DNA from: Tachypleus tridentatus
Taxonomy: Eukaryota; Arthropoda; Merostomata; Xiphosura; Limulidae
Direction of reading: 5' to 3'
NCBI RefSeq assembly: GCF_004210375.1
Contig: NC_134833.1
Coordinates: 21,445,396-21,509,395 of the forward strand
DNA length: 64,000 nucleotides
In this document: positions 22,101 through 37,100 of the stretch, in pieces
Layout: each line of letters starts with the position of its first letter
Numbering within the stretch: the first letter of the stretch is position 1
Program-made: the position numbers and the translations under genes
The notes under the pieces: model-generated
What the model saw: the letters and a program-made list of their open reading frames with translations, nothing else
Database searches by the model: none
Told to the model about the DNA's origin: nothing

Positions 22101-25100
22101 TCAACATGATTTTAACATGTTTATCGAGCTTAGTCTTAGCAGTTGGTATGTCTGGACTGTCAATCCGAGTGTTCGCATTGCGTTTGTGCAAAAACGCACT
22201 CCGCACGTTGGAGATGTGAGTAACGGTCAAATCGCACTATTCGGTCAGACTACATAAAGCTCAACAGTTGGCGGGGGGCGCTAGCCGCTTTCACTGTACT
22301 GTTGCAGTTCAGTATTAGGGACGGCCATGTGTAGGTAGTACTTCGCGTATTTTTGTGCTAAAGTATTGAACGTAATACTAAAAGTGATGCTTTTGTATCT
22401 CGCCTTTCATGTCTTATTAGTTATGACTCTCTACTCGCAGTGTGCGAGTCACGTGCTCACAGTCCGTCACTAAACACACTCGTCCTTTTAGTTGTTGGGC
22501 CGTCATAATGTGACAGTCAATCCTACCGTTTTATGGAAATAAGTTGGCAGTGGACAGTGTCGAATAACTCTTTTGCTTTTAGTCTATCACTTCAAAAGTA
22601 AGGAAGGCTAGTTTTGTGCGAAATTCATCAAACAAACAAACAAGTTCTCGTATTAAAACCTTGTTATTTTCATCGCCATGTAAGTATTCACGACATATTT
22701 ATCGTTGACGTGTTACCCTCAGTCCTGAGCTTTTTAACTTGTACTTGTATTACAATTAGCCTGAAGAGATATGTACTAAGTGAAACAAACAGAATAAATG
22801 TAAAATATTATTACTGTACATTCATGAAAATCCCTAGGGTATTAGATAAAGATTATAGGGCTTGAAAATATAATAGGCTTAATACTAATATCTTATTACA
22901 AGTATAATTACAAACACTATAATTCATATTAAATCACTCATCTGTCATGGCCACTTTCTGAAATAAGCGTTATTTTCACTAACAGTTCTACCATCTGGAT
23001 ACCACTCACCTGTCATGGCCACTTTCTGAAATAAGCGTTATGACCACTAATAATTGTACAATCTGGACACCACTTACCTGTCATGACTACTTCCTGAAAT
23101 AAGTGTTATAACTAGTAACAATTCTATCATCTGGACACCACTTACCTGTCATGGCTACTTCCTGAAATAAGTGTTATAACTAGTAACAATTCTATCATCT
23201 GGACACCACTTACCTGTCATGGCTACTTCCTGAAATAAGTGTTATAACTAGTAACAATTCTATCATCTGGACACCACTTACCTGTCATGGCTACTTCCTG
23301 AAATAAGTGTTATAACTAGTAACAATTCTATCATCTGTACACCACTTACCTGTCATGGCTACATCCTGAAATAAGTGTTATGACCACTAACAATTCTATC
23401 ATCTGGACACCACTTACCTGTCATGGCTACTTCCTGAAATAAGTGTTATGACCACTAACAATTCTATCATCTGGACACCACTTACCTGTCATGGCTACTT
23501 CCTGAAATAAGTGTTATAACCACTAACAATTCTATCATCTGGACACCACTTACCTGTCATGGTTACTTCCTGAAATAAGTGTTATAACTAGTAACAATTC
23601 TATCATCTGGACACCACTTACCTGTCATGGCTACTTCCTGAAATAAGTGTTATAACTAGTAACAATTCTATCATCTGTACACCACTTACCTGTCATGGCT
23701 ACTTCCTGAAATAAGTGTTATGACCACTAACAATTCTGCCATACGGACACCACTTACTTGCCAAGGCCACTCTCCAAAGTAAGCGTTACGACCTCCAACA
23801 ATTCTACCGTACGGCCTTAACGACCTGACCCCACAGTCTAAAAGGGATAAAAAAAAAGTGAGCAGTGAAATAAGCTGTTAGTAGTTAAGTATCAAGATAT
23901 TCTAACCGTATTCACTTAATTTCCAAGACTTTATGCCTTTGTTAAACAATGTGTTACCAAGTACTGTTCAAGAACTTGTTGATCAGTGTAACTTGCACAA
24001 CTAAAACTATAATACTATATGGTTACCACAATGATTTTCTGTTTCTGAAAATGTTGGAACCTAAATAGCATAAGATGAGGATTAGTTCTAAACTATTTTA
24101 CATCGTTATTGATGGTTAAAAGAATAATCACTTCCTTTTTTATATAACTTCTATCTTTTGTTTGTATCTTAATATCATTGAGTCGAATAAGAAAACATTC
24201 CCACAAATATCTGAAAAATATTCATAGTACGTTTTAAGGGTCAGGCGCAGGGTAATGGTTCCATATCAGCTTGTGGGTTTAGGAATCGAGATGTGACGCA
24301 GCCTTAACTGCACAGTGGGTGTGTTATAAAAGTAACAGACAATGCCACGATTAAGTTCAAAGAACCGGACAAACCTAAGATTATGATGTTGACTGACTGG
24401 TTTTCATATGCTCATTTTGGAACATCTAAGCCTAAATTCCAGGAAGTCTCTGATTTGACTGGTTTAACCCACATGCTAATAAGGTGTCTTCTTATTTTAA
24501 AAAATCCAAATCCATTTTTATAGTGATGCACTTTTAATAAGCCCAGTATTTTCCTTTTTAAAAAGAGAACATCAAAGCTGAATAATCCTCAATTAGGAAA
24601 GAGAGAGAAATGCCCTAGAAATGCTTTCAAATACAGAACTTAAAAACAAAACAACAATAAAAGGGCTTCAACGAGCCACTGGAAAACTTGTTTGTTTGAT
24701 TTTCTTATAGCAAAGCTACACTGGGCTATCTGCTGAGTACACGGAGGGGAATCGAATCCTTGATTTTAGCGTTGTAAATCCGTAGATTTACCGCTGTACC
24801 CGTGAGGAACCCGCTGGAGTCCCTAAAAGGTAGTTTTATAAAACTAAATGCATGGATAAATATGAGATTCATTCAGATTCTCTCGTGGTAATTTTGTTCC
24901 AAAAATAGCAGGATTAAGATATCTTTGGACAATAACAAACCGAAAGAGAAATTGGATGTTGTTTTAACCTTTTAACCTTTAACCTTGGATTTAACCTTTT
25001 CTTTAAACTTCTTAAATAATGTTTTCGATAACTAGAGTATCAAAAGAAATTTCGGCTGAAATGTAAATATTTGTGTTTATTTGAAGTTTAGGACAAGGCT

Positions 25101-28100
25101 GTACAATGGACTCTCTGTACTCGGTACTTTTTTACAAATTAACGTTTTCTTGTTGCTGTTTTATTTTTTTCCCGTAGTTAACAACGTTAGTAACGGAAAA
25201 TGTTTGGATTTGCAGGACTATATAAAAATGGAAGATGGATTAATTAATTATTTGTTCGCTTAAGGCAAAGCCACTAAAACTATCTGTCACATTCCCTAGT
25301 TTTGAACTACTGACCACAGAGACGTGACCAGTCGATAGCACTCATGGCCAACTCTTGGGTTCTTTTTACCAACTAATAGTGGGATTAATATCCACATAAT
25401 GGCTCTTCCACACTTGAAGGGAAGGAAATGTACGGTGCTGGGTTGCGATCTCGGGACCCACAGATAACGAGTCAAACGTCCTAGCTTACAGCCAGAACCT
25501 CGACAGGTTAAAATACAAGGTTGTTTGAAGTTAAGCACAAAGCTACACAATAGGCTATCTGTGCTCTGCCCACTATCACTATCGAAAACCAATTTCTAGC
25601 GTTGTAAGCCTGCAGACATACTGGTGTGCCAGTGGGAGGCGATTTTTTTTTTTTTTTAGATTGGTTTGGTTTGTTTTGAATTTCGTCCAAAGCTACACGA
25701 GGGCTATCTCTGCCAGCCGTCTCTAGATTAGCAGTGTAAGGCTAGAGGGAAGCCAGCTAGTCATCACCATCCACCGCCAGCTCTTGGGCTACTCTTTTAC
25801 CAACGAATATGACCGTCACATTATAACGTCCTCACGGTTGAAAGGGCGAATATGATTTTGGTGTGACGGAGATTAGAATTCGCGATTCTAGGATTACCAG
25901 TCGAGTGCCTTAACCACCTGGCCATGGCGGGCCTTTTTTTAGATGACAATTTAATATATTGTAATTGAAGGTATCTGACCTTTACTTTCACTGGAATTAA
26001 TCACCTTGCAAGCTACACAATGTGCTATCTGTGCTGTGCTCACCACGAGCATCAAAACCCGGTTTCTAGATGTGTGAGTCCGCAGACATACCGCTATGCC
26101 ATTAGGGGGCAGAATGCAATTGAACAGAAATGTCGACACGTCGATAAGTGGAAATCTGTAATTGTATTCTACTAGTGCAAATGACAATGTATAATATAAT
26201 TTCTTTCTAAAAATATTAAGATGTGTCGAAAAAGAATTGTCATATTTTTCATCTGCACCATCAATTGACAAAAGTCTGTGTGTATCTGTTCGTTTATAGT
26301 TGGCAAAGTGATGGAACAATTGTCACCAGATTTGTTATAGTCACTTAGATGTCCAAGGAAATGACATAGGTTGGTTAGGCCTTCTCGCCTCTACCCCCTC
26401 GTCTGGTTATCCCAAGGGTAATAATTCTGCCTCATGTGTTATATATTTTAATAATTGGCGAGGCGCAAAACTGGTTGTCACCAAAACTTGCATCTACCTT
26501 ATGTCCCACAAAGAGTGCCATGGGGTCGTCATTCGAATCTTTTCTGTCTCACCCCTAAGGCCTTTGTAGTTTTCCCTGCACGTTGACTGTTTGTTTGCTT
26601 TTTAATTCACGCAAAGCTACACGAGGGCTATCTACCCTAGCCGTCCCTAATTAGGCAGTGTAAGACTAGAGAGAAGACAGCTAGTTATCACCACCCACTG
26701 ACAAATCTCGGGCTATTCTTTCACCAACGAATAGTAGGATTGACCGTCACATTATATAGTGCCCGCACGGCTGAAAGGGCGAGCATGTTGGTGCAACGGG
26801 GATTCGAACCCACGATCCTCAGATTACGATTCGAGCGCCTTAATCACCAGGCAATGCCGGACCACCCTGCACGTTGAAAGGGGCTCAAACAACATTTTAA
26901 GTGCCCACACGTGTAAATTAATAGCCCTGAACTAATAAACTGTTTCGGAAAAAAATCGATTTTCATGCTAGCGTTTCCTGTTCTTTCCAAACGCTAGATA
27001 ATTTATAACAGGACAGTTCCTAAGATGTCAGAGTTACAGGATCATATTCAATAGCTGTATAACGAATTAGATAAGACAGAACCACCTGGTGGGATAATCA
27101 CCTTCTTATCGTTCACTTTTGTGTCCTCAATCTGGAGATAGGCTGATATGATCAAACTTCAGTCCAAAATTAATCATTTCGTTTTACCTATTGTTATTTT
27201 AATAACGTGTTTTAATTCGTTAAGTTTGATTAACAATAAAGAGGAACTGGTATGTGTTAAACTTATGACTTTTTCTGCCATATTTGACAATATTTTACAA
27301 TAACTTACTAAACACGGCTGTGAGTAATTTATTTCGGTTCGATACCTTTCAAGTGATCCACGTGCTAATATAAGGCACTGAACATGTAATTACCTTTCCT
27401 GTAGTCCCATTGTTGCTTGGCTGTCATTAAAGGAGTTACTCTACTTGGAAGAGTGCTTGACGTCACTTTCATAATGTTTGTTGCCTTTGGTGAGGTGTTT
27501 TGACTCACAATGTCCGAATTAAAGGGAAGTTTGGTGCTGACGTCGGTGTTGGTATCAACTTGTGTTGCTGCTTCTATATGCGGTCTTGATGTATCGCTGA
27601 TCGTTTCGTAGTAATACTTTTCAGAAGTTAGTTTTGTGCTGACTTCGACCAGAGTTTCTTCTGCTTCTAGCTGATCCAAAATGGACTGGACCCCCGCAAT
27701 TGGAACATCATGGTTAAGTGGGGTTAAAGTCGTTATCTGTGTAGCTGAGAGTATCTTGTCAGTAGAAGATGTAGGGATAGTTTTCTCTTGAAAAGCTGGA
27801 GATGTGACGGTGTTCTCGAGCCTAGTGCTAGAAGCCACAATTATGTCTTTATCGTCAGAGTCGCAGGGGTTTAAATTATCCACTACAGTATTGTTTCTAC
27901 TGATAACACTTTGAGTTACATTAAAATCGTTTAATTTTGTGTTCAACTCTGGCTTGGTAGATGTACGAGAATAGGCGAGACTCACACTTGACGTTGTCAC
28001 CATTGTATTGGTAGTATCATAAACGGTAGCAGTGCTTGTCTTTGGAGCAGAAATTTCGTTATGAGGGGTGAAACTGGTGAAATGGTGATTGTCTACAGAC

Positions 28101-31100
28101 TGAGAGGGAGTTGGAGATAGTGAAACTAGACCTTGGCTTGTAGTATCCTTCTTAATAACATGTTGGGTCTCGACAATGGGTTTTTGTTTTACAGTATTTG
28201 CAAGACTAGAAATGGTATTAAAAGTCTCTTGTTGGGTATGTGGCCACCTAACGGTGGGCGTTGTACTTAATAGACTAAATAGAGCACTACTGCCATCTAG
28301 TGGTTCATGTGTCGTGTAATGATGCCCGCTTGAAGATGATGCTACATTTTTTATTGGTTCCTTCGTTACATTCGATGACGGTAGTTTACAACAGGTGAGA
28401 TAGAAAAAACCGTTAGTACAAGTAGAGAGTAATACGCCATCTTTGTTAATGCAGTTCCACTTGAAAATACAAACTCCTGAATTACCACTGGCGTCTTTAC
28501 ATGTTTTCTTAAGAAGGTTCAGAGTTTTCCCTAAGTAAATAAAATAAATACAGTAAAAATTAACGTAAAAAATGCTCTCTTAAATATAGAATCAGACCTT
28601 AATCATTCAGCATCAACTCTGACTACGGAAACTTGCATCAAAATAAGCTTTATGATGTTCTAATTTGTGAGCTAAATCAATTTGGTCATTCAGCATCAAC
28701 TCTGACTACTGAAACTGACATCAAATAGTGCGAAATCGTCGTTAAAGTTTTGACACCACTATTAAGTACGTAAAACTGAAAAATAATTCAAATATTATCA
28801 CATATTTAATAGTGTACACGGTGTATGACTCAGTGTTAAACCAAGTGTTATTTATATGCATCAGTGTACACTCTGCATGACTCAATGTTTACTCACTTGA
28901 GTTATTTATGTGTATCAGTATAAACTCTGTATGAGTCAATGTTACCTCAAATGTTATTTATATGTATCAGTGTACACGGTGTATGACTCAGCGTTAAACT
29001 AAGTGTTATTTATATGTACTAGTGTACACTCTGCGTGACTCAACCTTAAGTAAAACACAATAATGGATGCCCACGTAACTTATCTAATTTTCTTATTCGT
29101 TTTCATTTCACCATTTTCTTGTAGGCCATCATAATATCACATTTTAAGAATTTTTCCACATCTATATATGCTGCCATATTTTCACATTTTTAATTAAACC
29201 ATATTCGTAAAGGATTTCACAGTTACATTTTTTCTTCAAATTTCACGAAAAACTGCTTTTAAGTTTGCGAGTTTGTAGCAAGACATTTCTCTTTATTTTC
29301 AGCCTAATATTTAAGTAACGATACGAAAAGAGTTTTGCCACAATTGAATGAAGATAAAGATATAATTGCAACGGGTTTAGCGAGAAGTTTCTTAAGCATC
29401 TGAGAAGTTTATAAGCATGTGCAAAACAGAGAAAGTCCAAAATTTATAAAATGATGTTGGGTGAAACTTATGGACGGTGTAGAAAACGATTATTGTACTT
29501 TAGGCATCCAGTAGCTCAGCGGTAAACTTTAGGGATTAGACCCTGAGACTCGTGTTTCAATGCCTGTGGTAATTACAGCACAAATACTCCATTGTATAGC
29601 TTTGCTCTTAACCACAAACAAAGAAGCAGTGATTTAACCTGTTCTGCTCTGTTTCTGATAACACTGGTTATTTTGAGTTCAGAGTCAGTTATTACACGTG
29701 TTAGAAAATAAAACAATAACAACAAATTATTTTGAAGTTACTTTAATGTTCTAGAATGATTAAAGTTCTGAAGGCGTGAAGAAACGAAGCTAAGAGCCAA
29801 AATTCGCACGACAGAATTATTACAAAACCTACACAGCATATCGAACAAGAGACATGTGAAAGAAAACCGAAACCTTTGGCATGAATGCACTCGACTGCAT
29901 TAGACGCTACTTTTAGGAATGTTCACTCACATGAAAATCCATTGATTAAATAATGAATTATTATTTTTTGCTCATAAGACAAGGAGATGCAAAGGCATAA
30001 CAAAGTTTCACGTACATAGATTTTCTTAGTAAAACAAACTTGTCTCAGTACTTGGCTAATAATCACGAAGAGAAAAGACGAAATAAGAGCGACTTGTCAG
30101 AATAGCATGTTTACCAGATGTTACGAAAACGTTAACTCAAACGGTGAGTCGAGCTAGACTGTTGTCATAAGATTCGTGTCCGAAACGTACCAGCTGATCA
30201 TTTCTCTCCTTTATTTAACTTTCTATCACAGTGTAAGATTCAACATTAACTCAAATAGAGTCACGTCTGTACCACAGTACTATATGTAAAATTCAAAATT
30301 AACTCAAATATAATCACGTCTGTACCACGATACTATATGTAAAATTCAACATTAACTCTAACGTTACCACACTTGTATCACACTACATACACACCATGTA
30401 AAATTCGACATTAACTCTAAATTTATCACATTTGTACCACACCACATACACATCATGTAAGATTCAACATTAACTTCAACGTTATCACATTTGTATCACA
30501 CTACATACACACCATGTAAGATTCAACATTAACTCTAACGTTATCATATTTATATCACACTACATACACACCATGTAAAATTCAACATTAACTCTAAATT
30601 TATCACATTTGTATCACACTACATACACACCATGTAAAATTCAACATTAACTCTAACGTTATCACGTTTGTATCACACAACATACACACCATGTAAAATT
30701 CAACATTAACTCTAAATTTATCACATTTGTATCACACTACATACACACCATGTAAAATTCAACATTAATTCTAACGTTATCACAATTGTATCACACTACA
30801 TACACACCATGTAAGATTCAACATTAACTCTAACGTTATCACGTTTGTATCACAATACATACACACAATGTACGATTCAACATTAACTCTAACGTTATCT
30901 TATTTGTATCACACTACATACACACCATGTAAGATTCAACATTAACGTTATCACGTTTGTATCACACTACATACACACCATGTAAAATTCAACATTAACT
31001 CTAAATTTATCACACTTGTATCACACTACATACACACCATGTAAAATTCAACATTAACTCTAAATTTATCACATTTGTATCACACTACATACACACCATG

Positions 31101-34100
31101 TAAGATTCAACATTAACTCTAACGTTATCACGTTTGTATCACAATACATACACACAATGTACGATTCAACATTAACTCTAACGTTATCACGTTTGTATCA
31201 CACTCACATACACACCATGTAAAATTCAACATTAACTCTAAATTTATCACATTTGTATCACACTACATACACACCATGTAAAATTCAACATTAACTCTAA
31301 CGTTATCACGTTTGTATCACACTACATACACACCATGTAAGATTCAACATTAACTCTAACGTTATCACGTTTGTATCACAATACATACACACAATGTACG
31401 ATTCAACATTAACTCTAACGTTATCACGTTTGTATCACACTACATACACACCATGTAAAATTCAACATTAACTCTAAATTTATCACATTTGTATCACACT
31501 ACATACACACCATGTAAAATTCAACATTAACTCTAACGTTATCACGTTTGTATCACACTACATACACACCATGTAAGATTCAACATTAACTCTAACGTTA
31601 TCACGTTTGTATCACACTACATACACACCATGTAAGATTCAACATTAACTCTAACGTTATCACATTTGTATCACACTACATACACACCATGTAAGATTCA
31701 ACATTAACGTTATCACGTTTGTATCACACTACATACACACCATGTAAGATTCAACATTAACGTTATCACGTTTGTATCACACTACATACACACCATGTAA
31801 GATTCAACATTAACTCTAACGTTATCACGTTTGTATCACACTACATACACACCATGTAAGATTCAACATTAACTCTAACGTTATCACGTTTGTATCACAC
31901 TACATACACACCATGTAAGATTCAACATTAACTCTAACGTTATCACATTTGTATCACACTACATACACACCATGTAAGATTCAACATTAACGTTATCACG
32001 TTTGTATCACACTACATACACACCATGTAAGATTCAACATTAACTCTAACGTTATCACGTTTGTATCACACTACATACACACCATGTAAGATTCAACATT
32101 AACTCTAACGTTATCACGTTTGTATCACACTACATACACACCATGTAAGATTCAACATTAAATCTAACGTTATCACGTTTGTATCACACTACATACACAC
32201 CATGTAAGATTCAACATTAACGTTATCACATTTGTATCACACTACATACACACCATGTAAGATTCAACATTAACGTTATCACGTTTGTATCACACTACAT
32301 ACACACCATGTAAGATTCAACATTAACGTTATCACGTTTGTATCACACTACATACACACCATGTAAGATTCAACATTAACTCTAACGTTATCACGTTTGT
32401 ATCACACTACATACACACCATGTAAGATTCAACATTAACTCTAACGTTATCACATTTGTATCACACTACATACGCACCATGTAAAATTCAACATTAACTC
32501 TAACGTTATCACATTTGTATCACACTACATACACACCATGTAAGATTCAACATTAATTCTAACGTTATCGCATTTGTATCACACTACATACACACCATGT
32601 AAAATTCAACATTAACTCTAACGTTATCACGTTTGTATCACACTACATAACACCATGTAAGATTCAACATTAACGTTATCACATATGTTTGAATGTATAT
32701 ATTTAAGCCTTAATGTTAACAAAACATAATTTACTTAGAGAATGCCAGTTGAATAGAACACATTTTTCTCACGTGTGAGTGTTAAACGCGAGAACAACAG
32801 ACCAAATAATTACAAAAGGATACGCTCTGAATGATAAAGGATAAAACAGAAGTTAAATATTAAAGAGTACAGGAGTTTCACAGTGAGTACCTGTCGGAAA
32901 GTTACGGAGGTAAAAATTCATGTCATCTCGGTAGATGACTAAATATTCTCTGCATTTCGACATTTTGTTCTGTCGAATAAATAATAAATGTTAAGTATTC
33001 TTGATTAAATGCCAAACTGTAGTTGTAAAAAGTCATTTTAGATTAATAATTGAGGCAACGTTCCATAAGATTTCAGCTAGTTTGAATGATACCATTGATA
33101 CACCAGAAAATTTGAGTCGATATAATAATTAGTTTGTTTGTTTTTGAATTTCGTGCAAACCTACACGAAGGCTCTCTGCTGTAGCCGTCCCTAATTTAAC
33201 AATGTAAGACGAGTTGGAAGGCACCCATCGCTAACTCTTGGGCTCCTCTTTTACCAACGAATAGTGGGATTGACCGTCACATCATAATGCCCCCACGACT
33301 GAAAGGAGGAGCATGTGACGGAGACTCTTAGATTACGACCCGAGCGCCTTAACCACCAGGCCATGCCGGGCCTATAATAATTAGAGATGGTCAATTACAT
33401 TTTATAATAACAATTAGAACGATTTAAAGCAGCGGTTGTTGCAGACATGGGCCTTGGTATCAAGGGTTACTTGTTTATCATCAATATACGCGCTTCATTG
33501 CGAATACCAAGCCAGTAGAAAGTCTAATGTTGTGTAGGGTGCAGTTATGACCATGTAACAGCTTTTTCATACAAATAATATTCAGATATCAAGATTATTA
33601 AACGATATAAAGGACTCAAACCTTGAATTATCTGAATGGAAGCAAGAAAATGTACACACTAGAATGTTTAGAACAGGAATGGACATGATACCACACAACA
33701 ACCATATTCCGTGAGCATGATACCACACAACAACAATATTCCGTGAGCATGATACCACACAACAACCATATTCCGTGAGCATGATACCACACAACAACCA
33801 TATTCCGTGAGCATGATACCACACAACAACAATATTCCGTGAGCATGATACCACACAACAACAATATTCCGTGAGCATGATACCACACAACAACCATATT
33901 CCGTGAGCATGATACCACACAACAACCATATTCCGTGACCATGATACCACACAACAACCATATTCCGTGAGCATGATACCACACAACAACCATATTCCGT
34001 GAGCATGATACCACACAGCAACCATATTCCGTGACCATGATACCACACAACAACCATATTCCGTGAGCATGATACCACACAACAATCATATTCCGTGAGC

Positions 34101-37100
34101 ATAATACCACACAACAACCATGTTCCGTGAGCATGATACCACACAACAATCATATTCCGTGAGCATGATACCACACAACAACCATATTTCGTGAGCATGA
34201 TACCACACAACAACCATATTCCGTGAGCATAATACCACACAACAACCATGTTCCGTGAGCATGACACCACACAACAATCATATTTCGTGAGCATTATACC
34301 ACACAACAACCATATTTCGTGAGCATTATACCACACAATAACCATATTCCGTGAGCATGATACCACACAACAACCATATTCCGTGAGCATAATACCACAC
34401 AACAACCATGTTCCGTGAGCATGATACCACACAACAATCATATTCTGTGAGCATGATACCACACAACAACCATATTTCGTGAGCATGATACCACACAACA
34501 ACCATATTCCGTGAGCATAATACCACACAACAACCATGTTCCGTGAGCATGATACCACACAACAATCATATTTCGTGAGCATGATACCACACAACAACCA
34601 TATTTCGTGAGCATTATACCACACAACAACCATATTCCGTGAGCATGATACCACACAACAACCATATTCCGTGAGCATGATACCACACAACAACCATATT
34701 CCGTGAGCATAATACCACACAACAACCATGTTCCGTGAGCATGATACCACACAACAATCATATTCTGTGAGCATTATACCACACAACAATCATATTCCGT
34801 GAGCATGATACCACACAAGAACCATATTCCGGACAATGTCAGTGTCCGCAAAAGGAAACTGGAAATATCCACAAATACCGTTAAAAGCCTTTAACAAATT
34901 TAAAGATGGCAAAGACACACACAAGCCTAAAATTTAGAAGTTTCCAGAAATCAAGACTGTTTTCGTGATAAAGATGACTTAAAAAACTGGAACCACAGCA
35001 ATCTAATTGGATCACATATCTGTTAGATTTCCTAATGCAAATTCAATAGACTCCTACTCTTTGTTTCAGTTATAGGTGGCTTAGAAAATTATATGTTACA
35101 CGAACATTTCGTCATCTAAGATCGATTCTTCTCTGAAGATTGTTATAAAATCAGAGTGTTAGAGACGGTCAAGAGAGGCAGCAGTCTAAAGCAGTGGTTT
35201 TCAACCCGTGATCCGCGGATCCCTGGGGATCCGCGAAGTTCGCCCAGGGGATCCGCAAGACCGACAGATGTACAATGTGCAATTAATGTAGTATCAATGT
35301 GTATCAATATGTAGTATCACATCAATGTAGGTACAGTAGTACACTGTATCAATGTAATTAGTGCATCTTGTCGAGATAACTCGTCGTTCACATCTGAAAC
35401 CAGCATTGTTTGTTTGGAAATTTCGCACAAAGCTACTCGAGGGCTATCTGTGCTAGCCGTCCCTAATTTAGCAGTGTAAGACTAGAGGGAAGGCAGCTAG
35501 TCATCACCACCCACCGCCAACTCTTGGGCTACTCTTTACCAACGAATAGTGGGATTGACCGTCACATTATACACCCCCACGGCTGGGAGGGCGAGCATGT
35601 TTAGCGCGACGCGGGCGCGAACCCGCGACCCTCGGATTACGAGTCGCACGCCTTACGCGCTAGGCCATGCCGGGCCGCTGAAACCAGCAACCTTCGCTAA
35701 CGTTAGGGAAGAACTGCGCGCGCACATTTGCAGTCAAGCAGTCCAGTTATGACGACGACCTACGTCATTTCATTTAATTGAAACATTTAATGTAGCCAAT
35801 ACTATCCGGCGTGACGCTCTGCTGGTCTACTTCTTGTGTATCAGCTATGAGAGGTACAATAGGAAGGAAGGAACAAATGAGAGCGCGAGGTGGCAGATTA
35901 CCAAATAAGGTCATCAGTGTTAATCGAAGGAAGGGACTCAGACGTGCGCACGTGACGTCTATGCGGAGCGTGGGAAAGGCAGGCAGGAGGATACTGCAAC
36001 ACTGCTGAAGAGAAAACTATAGATGAATGAAGAAATTCGTGCGTATCGGCTTGTATGAGTTCGATGACGAAGCATTGCCGAAAGAACGGTGTAGAATAGG
36101 CGTCATTCAAGGTTACAGAACTGTATGCGTTATCCAATCATGCAGCGCCAGGCGCTACTGATGTATAGCCTAGCGTAGTTTAATTTAAACCATAAAACAT
36201 TGTCTCAGATTACTCATCATCGGCTAGACAACGTGAAGTGTGAGTACCTATTCAATTTTTTTATTTTTTATTGAATGCTTGTAAATGGATTTGAAGAAAG
36301 AAAACGTTATAAAAATTGATAAAAATCAGAAGACTCGACTATATGATTCAGATTATTTAGCTTTTGATTTATTGCTAGCGACGATCGGAACTGCCCATCA
36401 CCATTATGTTTAGTTTGTGGTGAGAATTTATCAAACAGTTCAATGCTGCCATCTAAGTTGAAGCGTCATCTGATATCAAAACATCCTAATTTGGCTGATA
36501 AAACCAAAGAATACTTTCAAAGACTGAAAGAATCTACTTCAAAACAAGCTCGTATATTTGAAAGGAAGTTCAACATCAGCCAAGCAGATGAAGCCACATA
36601 CAATCGCTGAATCGTTAATATTACCAGCATGTGTTACCATTGCGAAGATTTTTTTTGGAGATGCTGCTGCTGAAGAAATTAAGAACATCCCTCTGTCTGA
36701 CAACACAATAGGCAGGCGGATTACGAACATGTCAGTTGATATCGAAAAAGGGGTTATGTTAAAATTGAAAGCTGCTGATTTTTTTGCTATTCAAGTGGAT
36801 GAAAGCACAGATTTAAGTGGAAAATCACAGTTACTTGCTTTTATTAGATTTATTGAAAATGATGGAATTGTCGAAGACTTTTTATGTTGCAGAGAACTAC
36901 CAGAAACAACGAAAGAACAAGATATATATGATGCACTTACCTCGTACTTGAATCACTGGGACTTGACATGGGAAAAGTGTGTTGGAATATGCACAGATGG
37001 TTGTCCTTCAATGATTGCAAGTGTAAAAGGTTTTGTCACATTGGTAAAGCAATCTCAGCCAAATATTTTCATAACACATTGCTTTCTTCATCGTGAAGCT

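Noticed and set aside
22935-23757. CRISPR-like array of regular 68-bp units
   Set aside because: Units are whole tandem copies of an exon-intron junction with no unique spacers, in a eukaryotic intron.
27240-27393. Possible exon-derived array after exon 2, like those after exons 3-5
   Set aside because: No repeat of the exon 2 end was found downstream of its donor at 27394.
33582-34789. Long minus-strand frames (up to 373 residues) in the 32-bp array
   Set aside because: Every frame is open only because the repeat unit lacks stops; no start, splice or domain evidence.
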